NCBI GenBank assembly: GCA_947471745.1
Contig: CANJKZ010000922.1
Coordinates: forward strand, 1,515,001-1,579,000
Direction: 5' to 3'
DNA from: Closterium sp. Naga37s-1
Lineage: Eukaryota; Streptophyta; Zygnematophyceae; Desmidiales; Closteriaceae
Length of the DNA: 64,000 nucleotides
Shown here: piece by piece, positions 54,601 to 64,000 of the stretch
How the letters are laid out: the number at the start of each line of letters is the position of its first letter
Position numbering within the stretch: position 1 is the first letter of the stretch
Notes under the pieces: model-generated
What the model was told of the DNA's origin: nothing
What the model saw: only the letters and a program-made list of their open reading frames with translations
Databases searched by the model: none
Made by a program: the position numbers and the translations under genes

Positions 54601-57519
54601 CCCCCCGCGCCTGCGCCTGTTGAGGTCACTGGTGACTCCGGTCCTGTTGGGAATGGTGCTGTCCCTGGGGGTGCGGAGCTTGGGGGTGCTGGGTCTGGGG
54701 GCGCTGAGCGAGTGGAGCCTGGAGGTGCTGAGCCTGAGCGTGAGGAGCCTGGAGGTGCTGCGTCTCGGGGTACTGCGTCTGGAGGTGCTGCGTCTGGGGG
54801 TGCTGAGCTGGTGTGTGCGGAGCCTGGGGGTGCTGAGTCTGGGGGTGAGTCGCCTGAGGGTTCTGAGACTGCTGTTATGCGGTCTCCTTGGAGTAGCCGT
54901 CTTCGTCCGCGTGTGCCCCTCACCTCCCAGCAGCTGCACGACTGGTACGGTGGCCGTCAGCGTCGCACTTCTGCACCTCAGGGCTCTCCTGCTGGAGGTT
55001 CTTCTGCTAGTGTCGCTGGTCTCGGAGGTGCTCGTACTGGGGGTACTGGAGCTGCTGGGGCTGGTGGTGGTGCTGCTGGAGGTACTGGAGCTGCTGGGGC
55101 TGGTGGTGGAGCTACTGGCGGTGCTGGAGCTGCTGAGGGTACTAGAGCTGCTGGAGGTGCTGGAGCTGCTGGAGGTGCTGGAGCTGCTGGAGGTGCTGGA
55201 GCTGCTAGGGGTGCTGGAGCTGCTGGAGGTGCTGGAGCTGCTGGAGGGGCTGGTGCTGCTCGTGCTGGTGGCACTGCTCAGCCGCGCCTGTTCTTCGCTC
55301 CGCCGTCTTCGTCGTCTCAGCCACCACCTGACTCTGCACTTCGCCAGGTTCTCAGTCTTCCCTCGTCTACTGGTCTTCCGTTACAGCCTGGCTCACCGCT
55401 GCCTGCTCCTTCTCCGTACACAGAGCAGCCTGGTGGTCTTGCAGAGCGTCGTGAGCCTGCGTCGCGTCCTATCTCCCTTGTCAGTTCCGGTCGTCGTGTT
55501 CCTCGTCAGAGCCAGCCGGCTGTCTCCAGCCCTCCCCTTGTAGTTCGTCGTCCTTCCTCTCCTTCGCCGCGTGTTCCTCTGCCGCCCCCCCCTGCGTCCT
55601 CTCTGCCTGTCGTTGCTGACCCTGCGTCTGACCGGTTTCGTGCTGAGCACTCTACTGTCACCCGTCTGCTTGCCACTGTTGTCACTGACCCGTCGTTTGA
55701 GTCTGCTGCTGCGTGTGCCTTAGTCACTAAGCTTGTTGCCTTTGCTGCTCACTGTCGTCTAGACTTTGCCGCCAGTCTTGTTGCTGAGTCTGCGTCTGTC
55801 TGTCCTCCGTCCGTTGGGGGTGAGTGTGCTCTTGGCACGGACGTCCTTGAGGACAGGCAGGAGGACCTTGAGTGACTTGCAGCCGCTGCGCCTCATCTCG
55901 TATCCATGCTGCTTGCCCCTGAGGGAGACCCGGATGCACCAGTCATCCCTACCCCGCGCTCTTACGCTGAGGCGATCGCGGGTGAGTACTCCTCTCAGTG
56001 GCAGACAGCCATGGATGCAGAGATGGCATCCTGGAAGTCCACAGGCACCTACGTCGACGAGGTTCCCCCTCCTGGGGCGAACATTGTCAGTGGCATGTGG
56101 ATTTTCAGGGTGAAGCGGCCGCCAGGTTCTCCGCCTGTCTTCAAGGCTCGTTACGTGGCTCGAGGCTTCAGTCAGCGAGAGGGAGTTGACTTCTTCCAGA
56201 CCTTCTCCCCCACCCCGAAGATGACCACTCTTTGGGTGCTACTGCACGTTGCCGCTCAGCGTGACTACGAGCTTCACTCTCTTGACTTCAGCACAGCCTT
56301 CTTACAGGGCAGCCAGCACGAGGAGATTTGGCTGCGCCGCCCTCCTGGCTTCATTGGGTCGTTCCCTCCTGGTACCCAATGGAGCCTCCGGCGGCCGGTC
56401 TACGGTCTCCACCAGGCGCCACGTGAGTGGCACGACACACTGAGGACGACACTTGCGGCTCTTGGGTTTGCTCCGTCGACTGCTGACCCGTCGCTGTTTT
56501 TGCGCACCGACACTTCGCTCCCGCCGTTCTACGTTATCGTATATGTTGACGACTTGGTCTTTGCCACTGCTGACACTGAGGCTCTCTCCCTGGTGAAGTC
56601 GGAGCTGCAGAAGAGACACACGTGCACAGACCTGGGTGAATTGCACAGCTACCTTGGCTTGCAGATCACCCGGGACAGAGCACGCCGCACCATCACACTG
56701 ACTCAGTCACACATGGTGCAGCAGGTCCTTCAGCGCTTCGGTTTCACCTGGTCCTCAGCACAGGCCACTCCTCTGGCTACAGGTCACTCGCTCTCAGCTC
56801 CACCTTCGGATGAGTCCGTAGAGCCGAGTGGTCCTTACCCAGAGTTAGTGGGCTGCCTCATGTACCTGATGACTTGCATTCGTCCTGACCTTGCGTACCC
56901 TCTTGGCCTTCTGGCTCGCTACGTGGCTCCTGGTCGGCACCGAAAGGTGCACATGGATGCTGCCAAGAGGGTACTACGCTACTTGTGCAGTACATCGGGC
57001 ATGGGGCTCGTGCTTGGAGGACGGGGTGACGTTGTCCTCACAGGTCACTCGGACGCATCTTGGGTTGACGACCAGGCTACGCAGCGGTCGTCACAGGGTT
57101 ACACCTTCAGCCTTGGTTCTGGTTCAGTTTCCTGGCGTTCTACACGTTCGTCTTCAGTTCTCGGCTCCAGCTGTGAGGCAGAGATCTACGCCACAGCCAT
57201 GGCTGCACAGGAGCTGCGCTGGCTCACCTACCTGCTGACCGACTTGGGAGAGCGGCCTCGTTCTCCTCCAATTCTGTACGTCGACAACAAGGCCGCCATT
57301 GCCTTGTGTCAGGAGCATAGACTGGAGCACAGAACAAAGCACATCACTCTCCGTTACTTCCTTGCTCGAGAGCTGCAGCAGCGTGGCCAGCTTCGTCTTA
57401 CCTACGTGGCCACTCGGGCCAACACTGCTGATATATTCACCAAGGCGCTTCCGCCGGGTGATCATCAGCGTTTCTGCACTTTGTTAGGCCTTGTGCCCAC
57501 GCTTCCTCACTTGCTGTAG
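51643..57519 (+). pseudogene. E6 gag-pol relic
   Basis: The gag opens MTTPNVLAFEPDGRPIEFAV and contains the conserved MLPYLFPDLSSFTTAEDL, a poly-Gly tract (about 52440-52620), Gln-rich stretch and the variant motif CPYIIRTGPRTGRQC-TGFH-TEQRC. The protease has FTLDSGASRCFF; integrase has LLWHHRLGHPSLPHLRS and SPQQNGVAERRIG. Reverse transcriptase (about 55900-56650) has FKARYVARGFSQREGVDFFQ and IVYVDDLVFATADTEAL, and RNase H ends NTADIFTKALPPGDHQRF. Closely related to E4. Confidence 0.9.
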
Positions 57520-57748
57520 GCTTTGTTTGTACCATGATTTATATGTATACCTGCATGCTTGCTCTTGTAGGTAGATATCACTATACTGTTGTTTGTTACA
57601 TATATATCTCTGCATGTGAACTGGCCTTGTGGCCTTTTTTGCTTGTGCTCAGACTGCATGGTGACGTTGTGATCCACCCTGAGCTTGCTTTGCACTTCCT
57701 GCCTGGCCTTGTGACCCTCTGTGATCCCCCACTTTGCCTATGGGGGTG

Positions 57749-57883
57749 TGTCAAACATATGTGTATATGTTGTCGTTTAGATAGGCTTTAGTGGGGTACT
57801 CACTGTAGGGTACAACCCCTTAGGTTTCATTCTTGTACCAAACCTCTCGACATTGCAATACACTTTTGCTTAGGATTCTGACA
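57749..57883 (+). repeat. E6 3' LTR, 135 bp
   Basis: Differs from the 5' LTR at three positions; followed by the target duplication AACCT. Confidence 0.95.
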
Positions 57884-60800
57884 AACCTGTGCGTCTCGGC
57901 GTCATCAGCGTAAGAAGAGTCATAGTGACCAGTAAATACGACGTCCTGTCTCCCTCCAAGAACCAGCCCCACGCCTGATGTTGTCGCTAGGTAATTCGCC
58001 ACCCTCATAGCAGCTGTCAAGTGAACTGGATGGTGTCTCCCTGGCGCAACAAAGCGAGCAAGGATGCTGAGAGGGAAGGCGAGGTCCAGGCGAGTACAAG
58101 TCATCAGGTACATGAGGCAGCCCACAAGCTCTGCGTAAGGACCACTAGGCTTGAACGGCTCGCTAGGAAAGGGTTTGGTGAGTCTGTGGTCAACGGCAAG
58201 AGGTCTGCGCTATACAGTAGAGTGCTGAAGCTCGAACCGCTGAAGGAGCTGCAGCACCATGTGTGACAGTGAGAGTGTAATGGTGCGAGCAGCTCTGTCC
58301 CTGGTGATCTGCAGGCCAAGGTAGTTGCGCAGCTCACCAAGGTCAGTGCAAGTGTGTCTCTTCTGCAGTTCGAGCTTCATGTCAGCCAAAGCAACCCTGT
58401 CAGCAGTGGCAAAAACCAAATCGTCGACGTAGACTAGTACAAAGAATGGTGCGGAGCCACGACGAATGAACAACGACGGGTCGGCAGAAGAAGGCTGGAA
58501 ATCAAGGTCAGAAAGGGTAGAGCGAAGGGTGTCGTGCCACTCACAAGGAGCCTGACGGAGACCGTAGACCGGTCGCCTAAGCCTCCCCTGGGTCCCAGGA
58601 GGAAAGTGCCAGTGAAGACAGAGGGACAACGTAACCAGACCTCCTCGTGCAGGCTACCCTGAAGGAAAGCAATGGAGAAGTCAAGAGAGTGTAACTCATA
58701 GTCTCTCTGTGCTGCTATGTGCATTAACATCCGAAGAATGGTCATCTTCGGGGTAGGCACAAAGGTATGAAAGAAGTCAACTCCCTCGCGCTGACTGGAA
58801 CCTCTGGCCACATAGCGCGCCTTGAAGACCGGAGGAGATCCCGGTGGCCGCTTCACCTTAAAGATCCACATGCCATCGACTACGTTCGCCCCAAGGGGGG
58901 GAACCTTGTCGACGTAGGTGCCTGTGGATCTGTAGGAGACCATCTCTGAGTCCATGGCAGCTCTTCACTGAGAGGCCCAAGGCCCTGACACTGCCTCAGC
59001 GTAAGTGCGAGGAGTCGGTATGTCAAGGGCATCGGGGTCTCTCTCAGGGGCGAGCAGCATGGCACGGAGATGAGGGGAAGCGGCTGCTAGGAACTCCAGC
59101 TCAAACTGCCTGTCCTCTAGGGCGTCACACCCAAGGGCAGACTCACTCTCGACGGCCAGAGGACTGGTAGGAGGAGCAGCCACAAGACTGGTGGCATAGT
59201 CAAGGAAGCGAGTAAAGGCAAACTCAGTGACTGTGGCAGTAAGAGCGGAGACAGAGAAGCACGTGGGTCAGTAACAAGAGAGGCGAGAACACGAGAGAGA
59301 ACAGGATGGTACGTGCGGTAGTAGTCTGTGACAGGAGTAGAGAGGGAAGCAGTGAGAGCCGACTCAGGAGGAGAAGGAAGTACAGAAGGAGACAAACGAG
59401 GCGAACTAGAACAAAACAGGGCAGTACGAAGGTCAGTGGAGGGAACAGGGGACGAGGGACGAGCACGAGGAGAGCGACACGAAGGCCAAGTGTGAGAAAT
59501 AGGAGGGGACAACGGGGGCAGAGGAGGAGGGAAAACAACTGGGGAGGGATCAGGAGGAGGAAGCGGAGGACTAGAGACGGGAGGAGAGGGGGGGGAGGGA
59601 GGAGAAGGAGAGGGGAGACTGAGGGTCCGAAGACTAGAGACAGGAGGAGGAGGTGGCTGCTGCTCCTCCAGCCGCTGCGGCTGCTGCGGCTGCTCCTGCT
59701 CCGGCTGCTGCTGCTCCTCCAGCCGCTGTAGCTCCAACTGCTGCCGCTCCAACTCTCTCTCCTCTCGCTCCAACTGCAGCTGCTCCTCACGGGCACGGCG
59801 AACACGAGCCTGGTGCCAGGTCGGGTAGGGGTGGGGGGGAGGAGTAGTGTCCGGAGTGGTGGTAGCCCCAGGTCCAGCAGAGGGCGCACCCCCAGTCGTA
59901 GCACCCCCAGGGACAGCTCCACTAACACCAGCTCCCCGAAGACTAGAGTCTCCTGCAGTCATGGGCTCAGCTCCAACTCCAGCACCCCCAGAACCAGGAC
60001 CTCGCACAGGTACGCTCTCTGCTCCAACTCCAGCACCTCTAGAGCTAGCACCTCCAGGGTCCTCGCCACGAAAACCGGCTCCCGCAGGGTCTGCTGGCTG
60101 GGAGGAGGACTGCAGGGAAGGAGGCTGCACCTAAGGGGCTACCGAGGGGGGAGGGGTAGCGTGGGACACACCTGACAGGGCAGGACCAGGGGGGGGAGGC
60201 TGTACCGGGGGAGTAGGAGGGGGAGCTGAAGTCAGGAAGAGAGGGGCAAGAGGAACCGGGAGACCTCGACAGGGGTACCTGACGTAGTAGGGGACGGACT
60301 CGTCGAAACGGACGTCACGAGAGTCAAATATCCGGTGAAGGGGAGGGTGGTAAAAGGTGTAGTCAGGTGAGTCCTCAGGGAAACCAAGGAACACACAGGA
60401 AACAGCGCGAGGCGAGATCTTGTCCGCAAAGGTGTCGCGAACAAGTGCCAAGCAACCCCAGACACGAAAACGCGACGCAGCACTAGGGGACCCGGTCCAA
60501 AGACTGGTCGGTGAAACCTCTGGCTGAGAGACACGTGGCCAGAGTTTCAGCTGGTGAGCGGCGTACCGAACCGCGTAGGGCCACAAAAAATGGGGGGCAC
60601 GGGCGTGAGTCATGGAGGTGCGGGCGATCTCCATGACCAAGCCTATGCGGCGCTCAGCAACCCCATTGTGCTGTGGGGACTCTGGAAGCGTCCAGGACTG
60701 ACGGATGCCCTGCTCGCGACAGAATCCAGCGAGAATGCCAGAGCGAAACTCACCCCCGCGGTCGGAGTGAAGACAGCTGACATGACGACCACGAGTGTCC

Positions 60801-61574
60801 GCAGTGGTAAGCAACCACCGGATCAGCGTAGAAGTCACGTCGGACTTCTTCGCCAGGGGGAACACTGTGGTGTAGCGGGAGTAGTCGTCAACGACCACGA
60901 GAAAGAAACTCTCTCGCTCAGGTCCAGGGCGCGAGGCAGGGCCCCAGACGTCCAAGTGGAGAGTCTCGAAGGGCCCGGTGGCCGGACGAAGGGAGGAGGA
61001 GTGAGGGGTGGCGCGTAGCCGACCCTCGACGCAGGGACCGCAAGGTGGCGCAAGCGAAGGCGGCAACGACGGCAAGATACGCGGGAGGCCTAAGACAAGA
61101 CGCTTACTAGACATAGCGCGCAGGCGAGAAATGGACGGGTGCCCCATCCGGTGGTGCCACAAAACAGTGGGGTGGGCAAGCGATCAGCAGGAGCACGACG
61201 CAGCAACTGGACCAGACACTGGAACCTGACCAGACTCAGCTACCTGAGGAGACGCGACAACCTGGTGAGACGTGGGAACCTGACGGGGGACAGTGACAGG
61301 GGTCGGGGGCAGTAGCTGCTGCTGCTGCTACTGCTGCCGCTGCTGCTGCCCTCGGGGGCCAGTGTGAAGTGTGTAGAGACCAGAGCCCGGCTCAGCGGTA
61401 AAGGTGGCGAGAGGCGCGTACGTATCCCCGTCGACACAAACCGTAGTCTCGCCAGAAGGCTCAATCCACACACCCACGTGCTGACTCACGAGCGGCCTCA
61501 CGCCCACCAAGTTCCTCGAGAACGAGGGGACGTGGAAGCCGGTCAGAGAACCGGAGGGAACAGCCGGGCACGGA
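57884..61574 (-). pseudogene. E7 pol relic, main body
   Basis: Minus strand, right to left: protease region with RLPCPAVPSGSLTGFHVPSF; integrase with MWHHRMGHPSISRLRAM, LHLDVWGPASRPGP, LHSDRGGEFRSGIL and SPQHNGVAERRIGLVM; a spacer with a Glu/Gln-rich, coiled-coil-like part (REERELERQQLELQRLEEQQ) and a Pro/Ser-rich part; reverse transcriptase with FKVKRPPGSPPVFKARYVAR and LVYVDDLVFATADRVALADM. The spacer differs from the Gly/Ala type of other elements. Confidence 0.87.
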
Positions 61575-61701
61575 AGCCTTGCCTTAGAATGGGGCAGGCT
61601 CTCCATGCATCACCTGCATTGTTTTATGGCTGCATTTGGCCGATTCTGGTGTGAGATGGTTGGTCGTGCAATTTGCTTTTGTTTGTTTTCTATGGGGTCG
61701 G
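61575..61701. repeat. Right copy of the 127-bp direct repeat flanking E7
   Basis: Partner of 49991-50117, three differences. Followed by TTACAGTTGTTGGACATCTG of the host and then the E8 LTR. Confidence 0.92.
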
Positions 61702-61721
61702 TTACAGTTGTTGGACATCTG

Positions 61722-61852
61722 TGTCAGAATCTTATATTGCTTACTTTCTGTAGGCTATAGTGGGGTAGCCCATAAGGGGTACAACCCAATTAGGGTTAGT
61801 ACTTGTACCCAACTCTTTCATAGTTCATTCATTCTCGTTCGTTAGTTTCACA
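61722..61852 (+). repeat. E8 5' LTR, 131 bp
   Basis: TG...CA termini with the primer site directly after it; the preceding 5-mer is ATCTG. Confidence 0.85.
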
Positions 61853-61959
61853 TGGTTTCAGAGCAGGTCCTTCGCTAGGACCGATTTTTTTTTGGCCCAC
61901 CACAGCTCTACCTTACTAGCCGCCCTGCTCGCTCACGCGCCACCCCTAGAAACCCTCGT

Positions 61960-62800
61960 GCCGCACCTGCTGCTCCACGCGCCGCCCTCGTGCGGCCTGC
62001 ACATCGACCCTAGGCCCCTCGTGCCTGCCCCTTACAACCCGCTCGTCGACCCTCGGCCCTGCGCGCCCCGTCGACCCTAGGCCCAGCCCGCCCCGTCGAC
62101 CCTAGGCCCCGCGCGCCCCATCAACCCTAGGCCCCGGCCCGCCCCGTCGACCCTAGGCCCCACGCGCCCCGTCAACCCTAGTCCCCGGCCCGCCCCGACG
62201 ACACTAGGCCCCGGCGCGCCCGTCGCCCCTAGGCCCCGGCGTGCCCGTCGACCCTAGGCCCCGGCCCGCCCCGTCGCCCCTAGACCCCGGCCCCGGCCCC
62301 GCCTCGTCGCCCCGTCGACCCTGCAGCCCCGCGCGCTCGCCCGTCGACCCTAGGCCTGGCCCGCCCGTCGACCCTACCCCGGCCCGCTCGTCGCCCCTAG
62401 GCCCCGGCCTGCCCCATCGCCCCTAGGCCCCGGCGTGCCCCGTCATCCCTGCTGCCCCGAGCGCCCGCCCGTCGACCCTAGCCCAGCCCGACCGTTGACC
62501 CTAGGCCCCGGCCCGCCCGTCGCCCCTAGGCCCCGGCCCGCCTGTCGACCCTGCTGCCCCGCGCGCCCGCCCGTCGACCCTAGGCCCGGCCTGCCCGTCG
62601 ACCCTAGGCCGAGCCCGCCCGTCAACTTTACGCCCCGCCCGCCCGTCGACCCTAGGCCCCGGCCCGCCCGCCGCCCCTTGCGGCCCGCCCCTCGCCCCTG
62701 CTGCCCCGCGCGCCCGTCGACCCTAGGCCCCAGCCCGCCCGTCGACCCTAGGCCCGGCCCGCCCGTCGACCCTAGGCCCCGGCCCGCCCGTCGCCTCTGC
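61960..62800 (+). repeat. E8 leader minisatellite
   Basis: About 30 degenerate copies of a unit near 24 bp, CGTCGACCCTAGGCCCCGGC then CCGCC. Degrades at the right into CCGCCCCTTGCAGCCCGC units up to about 62990. Confidence 0.9.
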
Positions 62801-63106
62801 TACCCCGCACGCCGCCCCTTGCGGCCCGCCCCTCTCCCCTGCAGCCCGCGAGCCGCCCTTGCAGCCCCGCGCGCCGCCCCTGGTGGCCCTCTAGCCGCCC
62901 TTGCTGCCTTGCAAGCCACCCCTTGCGGTCCTCTCGCCGCCCTTGCAGCCTCGCCCGCTGCCCCTAGCCCCCTAGCCACCCTTTGCTGCCCGCTCTCTGC
63001 TTGCCTGCGGCCAGATCGCCGCCCTCTTGCGGCCATGGTGCCTGCTAGCCGCCCTGCCTTCCCTCCGTGCTGCCCTACTGGTCGCGTGCCTCCTAGCTTG
63101 CCCGCT

Positions 63107-64000
63107 ATGAATTCTCTTCGTCGTAGCGGTGGGAGTGGTGACGGCGGTGGTGGCAGCAGTGGGAGTGGTGGAGGCCGTACTAGCAGTCGCTGTGGAGGTG
63201 TTCGGTGGGGAGTTTCTGGCGGTGGCAAGATGCAGCTACAGTGGCGTCAGCGCGAGTCCCTTCAACCCAAGCAGCTACGTGAGTGGTACTCTAGTAGGAG
63301 TGGTGGCGGTGGCAATAGTGGCAGTCGCTGTGCAGCTATTCAGTTGGGAGTTTCTGGCGGTGGCCTGGCACAGCTGCAGCGGCGTCCGCGCGAGACCCTT
63401 ACGCCTCAGCAGCTTCGTGAGTGGTACGCTCAGTGTGGGGCGTCTAGGAGTAGTGCTGGCTGCATGTACGTCATTCGCACAGGTGCTCGGGCTTGTCAAA
63501 CTTGCGGGACAGTTGGTCACACACAGTCCCGCTTCTTTTCCTGTCTGAGCGACACCTGGTGTGCAGAGTTTGGCGGCGCGGCTGAGCTTCCCCGCTGGCT
63601 AGAGCTGCTTCGGCAGGGTGTAAATATCTTTGCTCTAGACTATGACACTATCGTCACTGCCATTTATGCTTTGAATATAGGTATTGAGGGTGACTGTTCC
63701 CTGTGTGTGCAGCCTGACCCAGGTATAGAGGCTGTTGCTCTAGATGCTATTGAGTCTGCTCTCCCTGGTACTGCGCCTGCTGAGGCCTTGCACACCTTTA
63801 CGCTTGACTCAAGTGCTCCACGCTGTTTCTTTTGTGACAGCACCACCCTCACTCCTCTCTCTGCACCTGTACCGGTTAGACTGGCTGACCCCTCCGGGGG
63901 CCCAGTCCTTGCCCATTCCTCCACTGTTCTCCCGTGTCTGGCAATTCCGTCCGGCTCACTGTCAGGCCTTCACCTCCCCTCGTTCTCTACGATCTTGGTG
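63107..64000 (+). pseudogene. E8 short gag and protease start
   Basis: The gag has no N-terminal WLDDLQLF domain as in E3, E4 and E6. It shows Gly/Ser-rich stretches, then two copies of a QLREWY-containing segment (near 63270 and 63405) and a Cys/His stretch CMYVIRTGARACQTCGTVGH related to the variant motif of the other families. The protease region has LHTFTLDSSAPRCFF and runs to the window end. Confidence 0.75.

Larger units (their letters stand above)
50859..57883 (+). mobile_element. E6: Ty1/copia element, complete LTR to LTR, 7.0 kb
   Basis: Two 135-bp LTRs (50859-50993, 57749-57883; three differences, about 98% identical) and a perfect 5-bp duplication AACCT (50854-50858, 57884-57888) bound the element. 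The primer site TGGTATCAGAGC follows the 5' LTR and CCTATGGGGGTG precedes the 3' LTR. Between them: GC-rich leader 51055-51642, gag from 51643, protease, integrase, Gly/Ala spacer with a 347-bp tandem duplication (from 54224 and from 54571), reverse transcriptase and RNase H to 57519. Structurally complete but with about four or five breaks in its coding part. A comparatively young insertion into E7. Confidence 0.93.
50118..61574 (-). mobile_element. E7: Ty1/copia element without 5' LTR, split by E6
   Basis: Minus-strand copia. The 3' LTR is 50118-50226, followed by the polypurine tract, RNase H part (50424-50858), the E6 insertion, and then the rest of RNase H and reverse transcriptase (57884 to about 59180), a Glu/Gln/Pro-rich spacer (59180-60130), integrase (60131-61162) and the protease region to 61574, where it ends directly in host sequence. 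No gag, leader or 5' LTR. Flanked by a 127-bp direct repeat of host sequence rather than the usual 5 bp. Several breaks. Older than E6. Confidence 0.85.
61722..64000 (+). mobile_element. E8: Ty1/copia element, 5' part, runs off the window
   Basis: 5' LTR 61722-61852 (TGTCAGAATCTT...TTTCACA), primer site TGGTTTCAGAGC, leader minisatellite to about 62800, a short gag with Gly/Ser-rich stretches from about 63107, then the protease region to the window edge. The LTR resembles that of E1 (shared GTAGGCT, GGGGTAGCCCATAAGGG, TACTTGTACCCAACT). Completeness and age cannot be judged from here. Confidence 0.85.

Noticed and set aside
1-64000. tRNA, rRNA, bacterial-type operons, ribosome-binding sites, riboswitches
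   Set aside because: None seen on reading; the region is eukaryotic, and the initiator-tRNA-like 11-12-mers are retroelement primer sites, not tRNA genes.

Overview
The window looks like intron-rich nuclear DNA from a green-lineage eukaryote. The evidence is plant-type Ty1/copia elements with initiator-Met-tRNA primer sites, TTTAGGG-like motifs in a minisatellite, and short phase-conserved exons with GT-AG introns. A streptophyte alga (for example a zygnematophyte such as Closterium) is my best guess; that is inference and weakly held. Roughly 80% of the window is transposable-element fossil, most of it nested.

Host genes. (1) 38-5651, plus: the 3' half of a PhoPQ-activated pathogenicity-related/AprA-like protein. 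Its introns carry two large minisatellites, and several exon pieces are duplicated. (2) About 18072-21015, plus: a secreted or type II membrane PC-esterase/SGNH-like protein with GDSH and DHH motifs, perhaps with a signal-anchor exon near 17156. (3) 46745-49180, possibly to 50070, plus: a multi-EGF-domain protein with 120-bp phase-1 exons and an array of two-cysteine WDG repeats containing an in-frame TAA.

Mobile layer, left to right. E1 (6283-16452, minus) is an old copia whose left LTR holds a 623-bp hAT MITE and whose 3' end holds a 3.76-kb hAT element (7249-11010) with a multi-exon transposase; both have 8-bp target duplications. E2 (21348-26856, minus) and E3 (26857-33232, plus) are joined through two identical LTRs in inverted orientation. 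A 1.4-kb LTR element without coding capacity (30561-31987) sits in E3 with a perfect 5-bp duplication. A pogo/Tigger-like fragment (33233-34694, minus) follows. E4 (34695-41817, plus) is a copia holding a composite insert with 490-bp inverted arms and 35-bp flanking direct repeats. E5 (41818-46492, plus) belongs to a different copia lineage. E7 (50118-61574, minus) has no 5' LTR and is flanked by a 127-bp duplication of host sequence; inside it is E6 (50859-57883, plus), complete from LTR to LTR with a 5-bp duplication. E8 starts at 61722 (plus) and leaves the window.

Three themes cut across these parts. Minisatellites or tandem duplications in host genes repeatedly include a splice-donor sequence. 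Nearly every copia family here has its own GC-rich minisatellite leader between primer site and gag, plus a low-complexity spacer between integrase and reverse transcriptase. The gag proteins of these families share a variant cysteine/histidine motif, C-X13-C-X3-H-X4-C, in place of the usual zinc knuckle.
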